Positions 1-8,442 of a DNA stretch of 64,000 nucleotides are shown here, in pieces. Source of the DNA: Methylotenera_A sp036676175. GTDB taxonomy: Bacteria; Pseudomonadota; Gammaproteobacteria; Burkholderiales; Methylophilaceae. Under the pieces are notes generated by a model. That model was not told the DNA's origin. It was given only the letters and a program-made list of their open reading frames with translations, and did no database searches. The stretch is from the NCBI GenBank assembly GCA_036676175.1, contig JAKFDL010000023.1:1-64000 (forward strand), given 5' to 3'. Within the stretch, counting starts at the first letter, position 1; every line of letters starts with the position of its first letter. The position numbers and the translations under genes were made by a program.

Positions 1-1334
1 GTCTGGGCGTTGGCGCTATCGCCTTCGAACAGTTCCGGCGCCATAAAACTGGGCGTGCCCGGATTTTGTGTCACCGCTATAGTTTCGTTGCTGGTACTTA
101 GTGCTACGCCTAAATCTAAAATACGCAAGCGTTGGTCATTTGCTTGATGAATATTGGCCGGCTTAATATCTCGATGAATAATGCTCAAACGATGCAGCGC
201 GCCAATACCACGCAGCATGTCAATGGCAATCTTTGCAGTGCCCGCAGCGGTAAAATAATGACCACTATCCAGCCGTTGCTGCAAAGTTGCACCTTCAAAC
301 CAACTCATCACAAAGTAAAGCTTGCTACGTTTCTCAATTGATAGCGGCAGTACTTGCGGTATGAATTGTGAAACTACACGCTTGCCAAGCCATTCCTCGT
401 TAAGCAAGCCGTTAATACTTTCTGCATCATTGGCCAGCAAAGGTTGTAATGTTTTAAGCACAAAAAGCTGTTTAGTGTCCGTTTTACGCACTTTATACAA
501 TAAGCTCGCACGCGATTCATGCAGTAATTCAACCACTTCAAAATCATCAATCAATTCACCCACATTTAATTTGGGCGGCAAAGCAAGGTGTTTTCCGCCC
601 GCAATACGCTCAGATAACGTGTCTGCGCCAAGAGCGGTCACTTTAATGACGACTGCGGTGGAGTTGTCTGCACTTTGTTTATCCAACGCGGTTTTAGTTA
701 AATGCTCCGCCACCATTTGGGTGCTGTTAAACTTTAATAGGTTTTCATGTATTGCTTTGTCACCTAAAGTTTCCCACACACCATCGCTAAGCAACGTAAA
801 TATATCGCCTACTTGCAGTGCACCTTCGGCAAAATCAATGGCTAAGTGTGCATCCAGTCCTACGGCACGCTTAAGTACATGGCGCATATCTGGCCTATCC
901 CAAACATGGTCAGTGGTCAGTTGTTTAAGCACACCATCCCGCAGCAAGTAGATACGGGTATCGCCCACATGTGCTAAATAATAGCGTTGACCACGTAAAA
1001 CAATCAGCGATAGCGTTGTTGCCATACCCGCTAAATCGCGATTGGCACCCGCTTGTGAAATAAGCCAGCGATTCGCAGCAGTAATCACTTTTTCAAGTGC
1101 AGTCGGGGGCTCCCAAGTGTCAGGGGTCGCATAGTAATCGGCACTAATAGTGCGTACCGTCATCTCAGAGGCTTCGCCGCCACCCGCATTGCCGCTTACG
1201 CCATCAGCTACGGCAATGAGCGCACCTTTAATACTGAGATGCTCATTACTAGGCGTTACAACACCAACATAATCCTCGTTACGCGCACGCGGACCTGTTC
1301 GGCTGGACTGGCCGATTTCAAATGCTAAAGACAT
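1..1334 (-). CDS. Bifunctional PP2C phosphatase / Ser-Thr protein kinase (3' end cut by window edge)
   Basis: Reading the minus strand from the ATG at 1334 gives 444 codons with no stop before base 1, so the C-terminus lies outside. Residues about 1-235 are a PP2C-type phosphatase (RARNEDYVG near the N-terminus, VADGVSGNAGG, AHVGDTRIYLLR, LLSDGVWE). Residues about 250 onward are a Hanks-type kinase with HRDIKPANI near residue 386, DLG in place of DFG, and an APE motif near the edge. The fusion probably adds and removes phosphate on cytoplasmic proteins. It lies 26 bp downstream of the nitrate transporter gene and is probably last or near last in the nirB operon; similar fusions accompany nitrate assimilation genes in other betaproteobacteria. 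The targets are unknown. The family call is firm, the role in nitrate metabolism is inference. Confidence 0.9.
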   Translation of the reverse strand, partial: MSLAFEIGQSSRTGPRARNEDYVGVVTPSNEHLSIKGALIAVADGVSGNAGGGEASEMTVRTISADYYATPDTWEPPTALEKVITAANRWLISQAGANRDLAGMATTLSLIVLRGQRYYLAHVGDTRIYLLRDGVLKQLTTDHVWDRPDMRHVLKRAVGLDAHLAIDFAEGALQVGDIFTLLSDGVWETLGDKAIHENLLKFNSTQMVAEHLTKTALDKQSADNSTAVVIKVTALGADTLSERIAGGKHLALPPKLNVGELIDDFEVVELLHESRASLLYKVRKTDTKQLFVLKTLQPLLANDAESINGLLNEEWLGKRVVSQFIPQVLPLSIEKRSKLYFVMSWFEGATLQQRLDSGHYFTAAGTAKIAIDMLRGIGALHRLSIIHRDIKPANIHQANDQRLRILDLGVALSTSNETIAVTQNPGTPSFMAPELFEGDSANAQ

Positions 1335-1360
1335 ACAAACTTAAGCGACATTGTGCTAGT

Positions 1361-2572
1361 TTACACTTTTGCAGATGTTGCTGTCGCACTACCCCAAGTT
1401 GTTCTCCAGCGTGTTTTGACGCCACTTAGACCAATAATTGCCAACACAGCAAGCCCAGCAAAAATCATCAAGCCTATCTGGTAGCTACCGGTAGCTTGTT
1501 TAATGTAGCCCAAGCTTGCAGCCAAGTAGAAACCGCCTACGCCACCCGCCATGCCAACCAAGCCTGTCATCACGCCGATTTCTTTACGGAAGCGTTGTGG
1601 CACCAACTGAAATACTGCACCATTACCCATGCCAAGCACAGCCATAACAGGCATGATAATAGCGAGTGCTGACCAATAGGTCGGCTGGCCAAAACTCATG
1701 ACTAATAACAATATTGCAGCTATTGCATACATTGTGAGTAGCGTGCGAATACCACCAATGCGGTCTGCAATCAGCCCGCCAAATGGGCGTGTGAGCGAGC
1801 CTGCAAAGACACAGGCTGCGGTACAATAGCCGGCCACGACAGGGCCTAAGCTATACAAATCATTAAAGTAAATAGTCAAACTTGAAGCTAAGCCCACAAA
1901 GCCGCCAAAGGTCACGCTGTAAAAAAACATAAACCACCATGCGTCTTTATCTTTCAGAATCGCTAAATATTGGCTTAAAGACTTAGCCGGCGGGGTGTCT
2001 GGACTATCTTTTGCATAAATCACATAGACCGCTAAAGCAATACTAAGTGGGATGAGCGCTAAGCCAAATACATTGTTCCAGCCATACGCTACTGCTAACC
2101 CCGGTGCAAATAAAGCAGCAAATACAGTGCCTGAGTTACCAGCACCAGCAATGCCTAAGGCAGTACCTTGGTGCTCTGGTGGATACCAGCGTGAGGCAAG
2201 CGGTAAAGCCACTGCAAATGCAGCACCGGCAAAACCCAAGCCTATACCTAGCAATAATGCGTGCTGGAAGGTTTGGATGCCATGCAGCCAAGCCAGTAAT
2301 AAGCTCAAAATCACGATCACTTGACCGATTAAGCCAGCCATCTTGGGTTTAATATGGTCAACTAAGACACCCATGACGATGCGTAGTAATGCGCCCGCCA
2401 AAACTGGCGTTGCTACCATCAGTCCTTTTTCTGAAGGTGATAATTGCAGATCAGTAGCAATTTGTACGGCCAATGGGCCTAACATCACCCACACCATAAA
2501 ACTCAAATCAAAATACAAAAATGCCGAAAGCAAGGTTGGCGTATGGCCAGATTTCCAAAAACTAGATTTCAT
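1361..2572 (-). CDS. narK: NarK/NasA-type nitrate (nitrite) MFS transporter
   Basis: This 403-residue, about 12-helix inner-membrane protein belongs to the nitrate/nitrite porter branch of the major facilitator superfamily. Family signatures are visible: the glycine-rich GIAGAGNSGT segment in the fifth helix region, LTRPFGGLIADRIGG in the central loop, and GMGNGAVFQLVPQRF in the second half, which corresponds to the second nitrate signature. It should import nitrate or exchange nitrate and nitrite. It sits 54 bp downstream of nirB and 26 bp upstream of the PP2C/kinase gene, all on the minus strand, so one operon is likely. Uptake for assimilation is inferred from nirB and from the separate NrtABC system nearby, which makes two uptake routes in one locus. 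Confidence 0.93.
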   Translation of the reverse strand: MKSSFWKSGHTPTLLSAFLYFDLSFMVWVMLGPLAVQIATDLQLSPSEKGLMVATPVLAGALLRIVMGVLVDHIKPKMAGLIGQVIVILSLLLAWLHGIQTFQHALLLGIGLGFAGAAFAVALPLASRWYPPEHQGTALGIAGAGNSGTVFAALFAPGLAVAYGWNNVFGLALIPLSIALAVYVIYAKDSPDTPPAKSLSQYLAILKDKDAWWFMFFYSVTFGGFVGLASSLTIYFNDLYSLGPVVAGYCTAACVFAGSLTRPFGGLIADRIGGIRTLLTMYAIAAILLLVMSFGQPTYWSALAIIMPVMAVLGMGNGAVFQLVPQRFRKEIGVMTGLVGMAGGVGGFYLAASLGYIKQATGSYQIGLMIFAGLAVLAIIGLSGVKTRWRTTWGSATATSAKV

Positions 2573-2626
2573 AAAATTTCCTAAATTAAAGCGGTGTTAA
2601 CTTAACGTGGTAATTAGACGTTTTGA

Positions 2627-5056
2627 TTAGATGGTGATCGTTTCAAACTCTTTGTGTTGTTCGCGTTTCTCAACACGCTCTGCCCAAGGGTTTACTGCGC
2701 CCTGTAACGCATAGAGTAAACGTTCATACGCGGCCTTGCGGCCTTCAGCATCCTCTAACACGCGTTGTTTTACATATTCCAAACCGACGCGTTCGATCCA
2801 ATGCACGGTTCTGTCTAAATACCGCGCTTCTTCGCGGTAAATTTGGATGAACGCACCAGAGTATTCCAACACTTCATCTGAGGTTTTTACCTTGCATAAA
2901 AACTGTGCCACTTCGGTTTTAATACCGCCGTTGCCGCCTACGTAAATCTCCCAGCCAGAATCTACACCAATAATACCCACGTCTTTAATGCCAGATTCGG
3001 CACAGTTTCGAGGACAACCAGAAACTGCAAATTTTACTTTGTGTGGCGCCCACATGTGATCAAAGGCTTTTTCAATATCAATGCCCATTTGGGTAGAGTT
3101 TTGGGTGCCGAAGCGGCAGAACTCTGAGCCGACGCAGGTTTTCACTGTACGAATACCTTTGGCGTAAGCGTAGCCGGATGGCATATCAAGGTCCTTCCAC
3201 ATGCCGACCAGATCTTCTTTCTTCACGCCCAATAGGTCAATCCGTTGCCCGCCAGTGACTTTCACCATCGGCACGGCATACTTGTCGGCCACGTCAGCAA
3301 TTTTGCGTAGTTGATCTGGGCTGGTCACACCACCGTACATGCGGGGGATGACTGAGTAAGTACCGTCTTTTTGAATGTTGGCATGTACCCGCTCGTTAAT
3401 GAAGCGTGATTGCGGATCGTCCACTGCCTCGTGTGGCCAAGTAGACAGTAAGTAGTAATTCAATGCTGGTCTGCAAGTAGCGCAACCATTGGGTGTGCGC
3501 CAAGCCATGCCTTTCATGGCATCAGGAATATTGAGATATTTATGTGTGCGAATTTCTGCCCGTACTTCTTCATGATTTTTATCTGTGCAACCACACACCA
3601 CTTTACTGGTAGAGGGAGGTGCATAGCCACCGCCAAGCGTCGAAGCTAGAATTTGCTCTACCAAACCCACGCAACTTCCGCAGCTAGAGCCTGCTTTGGT
3701 TTGTTTCTTAACATCATCAATGGTAAATAAGCCTTGGTCTTGAATGGCTTTAACAATAGTGCCTTTGCACACGCCGTTACAGCCACACACTTCCATTTCA
3801 TTGGTCATGGCGGCGGCTTTGTCCTGGCCTTGATGGCCCGTGTTACCGAGTGAGTCTTGGCCAAACATTAAATGATCGCGAATTTCATGGATGGGTTTAT
3901 CATCACGCAACATTTTAAAATACCACGCACCATCTGCTGTGTCGCCGTAAAGCACGCTACCGATGATTTTGTCATCTTTGATGACGAGTTTTTTGTAAAC
4001 CCCGCCAACCGCATCGTGCAAAACAATTTCTTCGCGACCATCATCAGCGCTGCCAAAGTCGCCCGCACTGAATAAATCAATGCCAGTCACTTTTAATTTG
4101 GTAGAGGTGACAGAACCTTTATATTGACCAATACCAAAGTTAGCCAAATGGGTGGCACATACTTTGGCCATTTCAAACAAGGGTGCAACTAGGCCATATG
4201 AGATGCCGCGATGTGCTACGCACTCGCCCACTGCATATACGCGCGGATCGTAAGTTTGCATGGTGTCATTGACTACGATACCTTTATTACAGTAGATGCC
4301 AGCAGATTCGGCTAAACTAAAATTTGGGCGGATGCCAACTGCCATTACCACCAAGTCAGCAGGTAAGCTGCTACCATCGGTGAAATGGATCGTATCCACA
4401 CGACCATCTTTGCCCGTCAGATGTTTGGTATTCTGATTTAATTGAAAACTCAGGCCCTTGGCTTCTAGATTTTTTTGTAGCATTTTGCCTGCAGTTTTAT
4501 CAAGTTGCCGCTCTAGTAACCACTCGTTGCGGTGAATCACCGTCACATCCATGCCTTGAATTTTCAAGCCATTGGCCGCTTCTAATCCGAGCAGGCCACC
4601 ACCAATCACCACCGCATGCTTGTGTTTTTTTGCGGCGTCTATCATGTCATTGGTGTCTTTAATGTCACGATAACCAATCACACCCTCTAAATTTGCACCC
4701 TCAATCGGCAACATAAAGGGTTTAGAACCGGTGGCTAACAGCAATCTGTCATATTCTGCGCTGGTGCCATCTTCAGCGTAGACCACGCGATTTTTGCGAT
4801 CTATTTTGTTGATGCGCGCACTGGTATAAAGCGTGATATTGTTCTCGGCGTACCACTCACGGGTATTCAGGATAATATCGTTAATGGTTTGCTCATTCGC
4901 CAATACGGGGGAGAGCATAATACGGTTGTAATTAGGGTAGGGCTCATCACCAAATACGGTAATGTCATAGATATCCGGTGCGATTTTCAGTAATTCTTCC
5001 ACCACACGCATACCTGCCATACCGTTACCGACGACTACTAATTTCATTTTTTGCAT
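2627..5056 (-). CDS. nirB: Assimilatory nitrite reductase [NAD(P)H] large subunit
   Basis: The 809-residue product reduces nitrite to ammonium in the cytoplasm. Domains in order: FAD/NAD(P)-binding oxidoreductase (VVGNGMAG at 8-15, second dinucleotide fold VVIGGGLLGLEA near 150), BFD-type [2Fe-2S] domain (CGCNGVCKG near 425, SSCGSC near 460), then the sulfite/nitrite reductase half with the siroheme-4Fe4S cysteines in TCVGSEFCRFG (near 640-648) and SGCPRNCAESG (near 680). Length fits NirB. No nirD small subunit lies next to it within the window, and it is followed directly by the transporter. ATG at 5056 (MQKMK) or the internal ATG at 5047 could start translation; neither has a clear ribosome binding site. 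A sigma-54 promoter and an NtrC-type box lie just upstream. Confidence 0.97.
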   Translation of the reverse strand: MQKMKLVVVGNGMAGMRVVEELLKIAPDIYDITVFGDEPYPNYNRIMLSPVLANEQTINDIILNTREWYAENNITLYTSARINKIDRKNRVVYAEDGTSAEYDRLLLATGSKPFMLPIEGANLEGVIGYRDIKDTNDMIDAAKKHKHAVVIGGGLLGLEAANGLKIQGMDVTVIHRNEWLLERQLDKTAGKMLQKNLEAKGLSFQLNQNTKHLTGKDGRVDTIHFTDGSSLPADLVVMAVGIRPNFSLAESAGIYCNKGIVVNDTMQTYDPRVYAVGECVAHRGISYGLVAPLFEMAKVCATHLANFGIGQYKGSVTSTKLKVTGIDLFSAGDFGSADDGREEIVLHDAVGGVYKKLVIKDDKIIGSVLYGDTADGAWYFKMLRDDKPIHEIRDHLMFGQDSLGNTGHQGQDKAAAMTNEMEVCGCNGVCKGTIVKAIQDQGLFTIDDVKKQTKAGSSCGSCVGLVEQILASTLGGGYAPPSTSKVVCGCTDKNHEEVRAEIRTHKYLNIPDAMKGMAWRTPNGCATCRPALNYYLLSTWPHEAVDDPQSRFINERVHANIQKDGTYSVIPRMYGGVTSPDQLRKIADVADKYAVPMVKVTGGQRIDLLGVKKEDLVGMWKDLDMPSGYAYAKGIRTVKTCVGSEFCRFGTQNSTQMGIDIEKAFDHMWAPHKVKFAVSGCPRNCAESGIKDVGIIGVDSGWEIYVGGNGGIKTEVAQFLCKVKTSDEVLEYSGAFIQIYREEARYLDRTVHWIERVGLEYVKQRVLEDAEGRKAAYERLLYALQGAVNPWAERVEKREQHKEFETITI

Positions 5057-5095
5057 GGTATTAACACTTACATTGATTAAACATACACCCTGTTA

Positions 5096-5111
5096 AGCAA
5101 TAAGTGTGCCT
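5096..5111 (-). promoter_or_regulatory. Sigma-54 promoter of the nirB operon
   Basis: On the minus strand the bases read AGGCACACTTATTGCT, matching the -24/-12 consensus TGGCAC-N5-TTGCW except for the first base. The essential GG-N10-GC spacing is exact. The predicted start point is near 5085, giving a leader of about 30 nt before the nirB ATG. The palindrome at 5193-5207 lies about 115 bp upstream of that point, the usual distance for an NtrC enhancer. The call rests on motif and geometry only. Confidence 0.7.
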
Positions 5112-5192
5112 CCTAAAAATTTATATGTATTCAGTGGCTTATATTTTTAAGTAAAATATCTATGCACCATATTGAACCCTTTGTGATTTGAC

Positions 5193-5207
5193 GCACTAAA
5201 GTAGTGC
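5193..5207. promoter_or_regulatory. NtrC-type enhancer box upstream of nirB
   Basis: GCACTAAAGTAGTGC is an almost perfect dyad with the GCAC-N7-GTGC form of known NtrC sites. It lies between the CheX-like gene and nirB, about 115 bp upstream of the predicted sigma-54 start point. The same half-sites and spacing recur upstream of nasT, which supports a shared nitrogen-limitation control. No ntrC gene is in the window. Confidence 0.6.
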
Positions 5208-5268
5208 CATTTATAGTTATTGTGCAGGTTAAGCGCCATAATATCGAGGTGTTTTGGCACATATCCTG

Positions 5269-5730
5269 TCATCGTATTCTTGAGATATCCACAATTAAAG
5301 AGGCGCTGTAGTGCTTCCATTTAATGATGATGACGTAAGCATAAGGGCGTACGAGCTCATTAAGGTTATCTGGTAAATGTGCGATCTTCTCAGGCGTAGA
5401 AATGACCATGTTTTCCCCATAATACTTACGTGCATTACCAGAAATTGTATTGGCAATTTCGCCGACGGCATCAAGAAGGTTTTCATCGGATTGGTTAGTC
5501 TCTTTCATGACAGTAAGCAGATGTCGCAACATGGCGCTAGGGGCGGAAAAATACAGCGCGCCTTCGTAATCTGCGCTTACTTTAATTATCCCGGTATAGT
5601 CATTCATTGGGAATGCGTTCTTGGCGAGATAGGCAACGCCGACAGATGCACTTTCTTGTGTGATTTGTTTGAAATAATCTCCAATCGCTTCAATGAAAAT
5701 TTCAATATCTTTTTCGCTTAAATCACTCAT
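5269..5730 (-). CDS. CheX/CheC-like response-regulator phosphatase
   Basis: The 153-residue protein resembles CheX-type phosphatases, which dephosphorylate CheY. The key feature is the acidic-amide helix in LLDAVGEIANTISGNAR, where E91 and N94 fit the catalytic E-x2-N pattern; the segment near 50-62 fits the family's beta sheet. Only one such helix is visible, as in CheX rather than CheC. The ATG overlaps the stop of the receiver gene by 4 bp, so translation is probably coupled. It likely resets the CheY-like partner at 5727-6095. It is the last gene of a three-gene module and is followed by the nirB promoter region. Function is inferred from the motif and the neighbours. Confidence 0.75.
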   Translation of the reverse strand: MSDLSEKDIEIFIEAIGDYFKQITQESASVGVAYLAKNAFPMNDYTGIIKVSADYEGALYFSAPSAMLRHLLTVMKETNQSDENLLDAVGEIANTISGNARKYYGENMVISTPEKIAHLPDNLNELVRPYAYVIIIKWKHYSASLIVDISRIR

Positions 5731-6095
5731 TCTTTTATTAACTCCAACAAAGCATTAACGAGTTCATCGTCAGTAAATGGTTTATATAAGAAGCCGTTGG
5801 CGCCCTTTTTCAATGCTTCAATGGCTGTGGCTTTGTCGCTGAGTGCTGACACGATAAGAATACTTACATCGGGATCCGATTCGACTAGTAGGGAGGTGCA
5901 TTCCACGCCATCCATTTCTGGCATGGTTAAATCCATGGTAACGACTTCAGGGTTTGTAGCTTTAAATAATGCTAGTGCCTCAGCCCCATTACTTGCGAAA
6001 CCGACAATCTCGATAGCTGGCAGCCTAGGGTCTGCCATAATTCTAGAAATACGACTCCGGATAATATTAGAGTCATCGACAATCATAAGCTTCAT
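5727..6095 (-). CDS. CheY-like single-domain response regulator
   Basis: The 122 residues form one receiver domain and nothing else. The acidic pair is D7/D8, the phospho-acceptor is D55 in VVTMDLTMPEMDG, the conserved Ser sits in ILIVSALSD, and the Lys in FLYKPFTDDEL. With no DNA-binding or enzymatic output domain, it must act through protein contacts, either as a phosphate shuttle or by binding a target. It overlaps the sensor kinase gene by 4 bp upstream and the CheX-like gene by 4 bp downstream, so the three products very likely form a phosphorylation cycle. No flagellar, pilus or methyl-accepting chemotaxis genes are nearby, so a motility role is not supported by context. Confidence 0.9.
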   Translation of the reverse strand: MKLMIVDDSNIIRSRISRIMADPRLPAIEIVGFASNGAEALALFKATNPEVVTMDLTMPEMDGVECTSLLVESDPDVSILIVSALSDKATAIEALKKGANGFLYKPFTDDELVNALLELIKE

Positions 6096-8224
6096 ACAAC
6101 GGCCTCGGTAGCATTTAGGTTAATTGAAGGTTTGGCACGTTTAGAGATGCGGAATGCAAACTGTGTAAACACGTCTGGTTTGGTGTCTATTTTCAGTTCG
6201 CCACCAATTTCGTTGACCAGTGATTGCACCAGATCCATCCCTACGCCACGTCCGGCGTCTTTGTCTGTGCTATCCGCAGTAGAAAAACCAGGTTCGAAAA
6301 GTTTGCCAACAATTTCTTTATCAGATAACTGACTCACGGTTTCGCTTGAGTAACGACCCGAGGTAATCATTGCAGCTCGAATGCGGCTAGGCACGATGCC
6401 TTGTCCATCATCACGCACGATAAAATCAATCGCGCCTTCTGCATTGATCTGCGTGCTGATGAGGATTTCTCCATGTGCTGGTTTGCCTTTTGCGAGCCTG
6501 ATGCTGGGTGCTTCAATTCCGTGACAGATACCATTGCGTATTAACTGTATGCCAATCTGCTGTAACTGATGCGCAATCTTAGCCTCCATCTGGTCTAGCA
6601 GATCCAGATTGAGCTTGAGCTCCACACTCTTGTTTTGGTTGTGACTTACTTGCTCGGCTAAGCGCTTCAAGTTATTACTCACGCTAGTGGAAATGCTAGG
6701 TGGCTTGTGGGCACTACTATTGGCTTGGCGATGTTCTTGAATCACGTTAACAATGGTCTCAAGCTGTCTGATTTGATCAAGTATGGCACTTAGCATGACA
6801 GGGAGACTTAAAATCTCTTGTGCATCCCAATTACTTTTCTTGCGCAGTGATACCAAGTTTTCTTCAAATTGGTGTGCAAGCGTTTCCAAGGCCTCCAAAC
6901 CTATTGCGGCGGCCTCGCCTTTCATGGCGTGAATAATACGGAAACATTGATTCGCAAGGTCACCATGATTTGCAACGCGTTTATCTGCGTTGGCCAATAT
7001 CACGTTCAAGGCATCTAAACCTGTATGTGCATTATTCAGGAATTGACGTAATTGGAACGAGTCAGCTTGCAGCAGCTTTTTGAGTAATTCCAAATTGATG
7101 TTGGATTGACCTTTGAGTTTGGATAATTCTTCCGCTTGAGTCACTTGTTCCGTCACGTCTTGCACGGTGACTAGCAAGTGCAAAACGCGTTTTTCTTCAA
7201 TAACACGGTTGAATTGGAAACTTAAGTAGCGTGGTGTCGTGTCATCTTTGGTTTGAACTTTGACTTCTGTCAGCGGGTTTAAGCTCAGCATCAAGCTTTC
7301 TTTTACTTTATTACCAAATAACAGCTCTATGTAATCTTTAGCAGAAGTGTATATCTCAGCTGAAACCAGTTGTTCTAGCACAGGCATGAATGGCATATTG
7401 GCTCTGATTTCATGCTGTAAAATTTTGCTGACAGAGCTGGAAAACTGGCTGCCGACTGAAAGTTGTGGGTCTAACAAAATCAAACCTTCTTTCACCGTAT
7501 TCAAAATCTCAGTAGTTTCGCGTTGTGCTTTTTCAATCTCGCCATCTGCAGAGCGTAACTTTCTAAGTGCGTTAAACACGATGTTGGCAAACAGCAACAA
7601 TGACAGAACGAGCGCAATGGTTTGGATTAGCTGCAGGTTGCTAGCCTTGGCTTTGGTATTTTTTTCCAACTGTGTCGTGAGGTCATTCATCAGTTTCAGT
7701 AACTTGAGGTTGTTCTCACGCGCATAATCCGTAGCAACGTCTAAACTGACCTCGTCTACAATTCGGCTATTAATGACAGGCTCTAATAGTTTCTTGTAGG
7801 GCTGCCAAATAAGCAGGGCTTCATCTACAGAATGTATGGCGACAGTGTCACTGACTTTTTTAAGATAGACTGGCTTCTCGTCACCACCTACTACTGTTCC
7901 GCCCAATTTGAATCCGTTAAGCGTCGTGTCAAAAAGGGAGCTTACTTTTTTGAGTTCGGCCGCATTCTTTTCATTAAATCTACCTTGGGCTGCATCCACC
8001 TGAATCGTCAGTAGTACTTTGGCAGTACGTTGTGACAACATCCTTTGTCGACCAGACAGGTTGATTGATACCGCGTCATTATTTAGTGTGGATGAGGTGT
8101 AAAAATTGAGGCCGAGTACGGCTAAGTTAAATATCAAGAACAGGCTAACGGCAAATATAATGCCGCGATATTTGTTAAGTGTGCCTGATTTGTTGGGCTT
8201 TTTTGGCGTACTTTTGCTGGACAT
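6092..8224 (-). CDS. Membrane sensor with PilJ/NarX-like input, Hpt and CheA-like ATPase domains
   Basis: This 710-residue protein has a first membrane helix at about 22-44, a periplasmic PilJ-type region to about 195, a second helix at about 200-222, a PAS-like region to about 370, an Hpt domain with H432 in RIIHAMKGEAAA, and a histidine-kinase ATPase domain (N box LIRNGICHGIE, then DDGQGI and GRGVGMD). The start of the periplasmic region, NLSGRQRMLSQRTAK, resembles the P-box with which NarX/NarQ bind nitrate. The C-terminal CheW-like domain of CheA is absent, so receptor arrays are unlikely. AAGGAG precedes the ATG. Nitrate/nitrite sensing is inferred from the P-box and from lying between two nitrate operons. 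Confidence 0.85.
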   Translation of the reverse strand: MSSKSTPKKPNKSGTLNKYRGIIFAVSLFLIFNLAVLGLNFYTSSTLNNDAVSINLSGRQRMLSQRTAKVLLTIQVDAAQGRFNEKNAAELKKVSSLFDTTLNGFKLGGTVVGGDEKPVYLKKVSDTVAIHSVDEALLIWQPYKKLLEPVINSRIVDEVSLDVATDYARENNLKLLKLMNDLTTQLEKNTKAKASNLQLIQTIALVLSLLLFANIVFNALRKLRSADGEIEKAQRETTEILNTVKEGLILLDPQLSVGSQFSSSVSKILQHEIRANMPFMPVLEQLVSAEIYTSAKDYIELLFGNKVKESLMLSLNPLTEVKVQTKDDTTPRYLSFQFNRVIEEKRVLHLLVTVQDVTEQVTQAEELSKLKGQSNINLELLKKLLQADSFQLRQFLNNAHTGLDALNVILANADKRVANHGDLANQCFRIIHAMKGEAAAIGLEALETLAHQFEENLVSLRKKSNWDAQEILSLPVMLSAILDQIRQLETIVNVIQEHRQANSSAHKPPSISTSVSNNLKRLAEQVSHNQNKSVELKLNLDLLDQMEAKIAHQLQQIGIQLIRNGICHGIEAPSIRLAKGKPAHGEILISTQINAEGAIDFIVRDDGQGIVPSRIRAAMITSGRYSSETVSQLSDKEIVGKLFEPGFSTADSTDKDAGRGVGMDLVQSLVNEIGGELKIDTKPDVFTQFAFRISKRAKPSINLNATEAVV

Positions 8225-8368
8225 GACTGCTCCTTATATAATTCTTTTTTTTGAAGTCACCGTCGTTGGTGGGGAATTTTTAAACTTGAGCGGATGATTC
8301 ACTAACGCGTTGTATTGGTAAGCCGTTTTACCAAATCGCTAGCACATCTTTATATTTGTTTTGTATTG

Positions 8369-8403
8369 TTCTGTGTCACCAAAGTTAAGTTGATGACACA
8401 GAA
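8369..8403. repeat. Perfect 10-bp inverted repeat between porin and sensor genes
   Basis: The arms TTCTGTGTCA and TGACACAGAA are separated by 15 bases. It lies just after the porin stop on that strand and upstream of the sensor gene. No U-tract follows on either strand, so a simple intrinsic terminator is not supported. It may be an mRNA 3' stabiliser or a regulator site. Confidence 0.5.
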
Positions 8404-8442
8404 TATTTCTAGTTAGTTAACAATTAACTACTTTTAATTGCA

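Noticed and set aside
322..951. 209-codon plus-strand open frame
   Set aside because: It is antisense to the PP2C/kinase gene, whose catalytic motifs are intact on the other strand; the plus-strand peptide is Ser/Ala-rich with no domain.
5223..5238. TGGCGCTTAACCTGCA on the minus strand, with GG-N10-GC spacing, as a second sigma-54 promoter for nirB
   Set aside because: It lies upstream of the NtrC-type box and far from the nirB start; AGGCACACTTATTGCT at 5096-5111 fits both consensus and geometry better.
5269..8224. The three-gene module as part of a flagellar or type IV pilus chemotaxis system
   Set aside because: No CheW, CheR, CheB, pilus or methyl-accepting genes are present and the sensor lacks the CheW-like domain.
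8369..8403. Inverted repeat as the intrinsic terminator of the nitrate transport operon
   Set aside because: No U-tract follows the stem on the minus strand; listed as an inverted repeat only.
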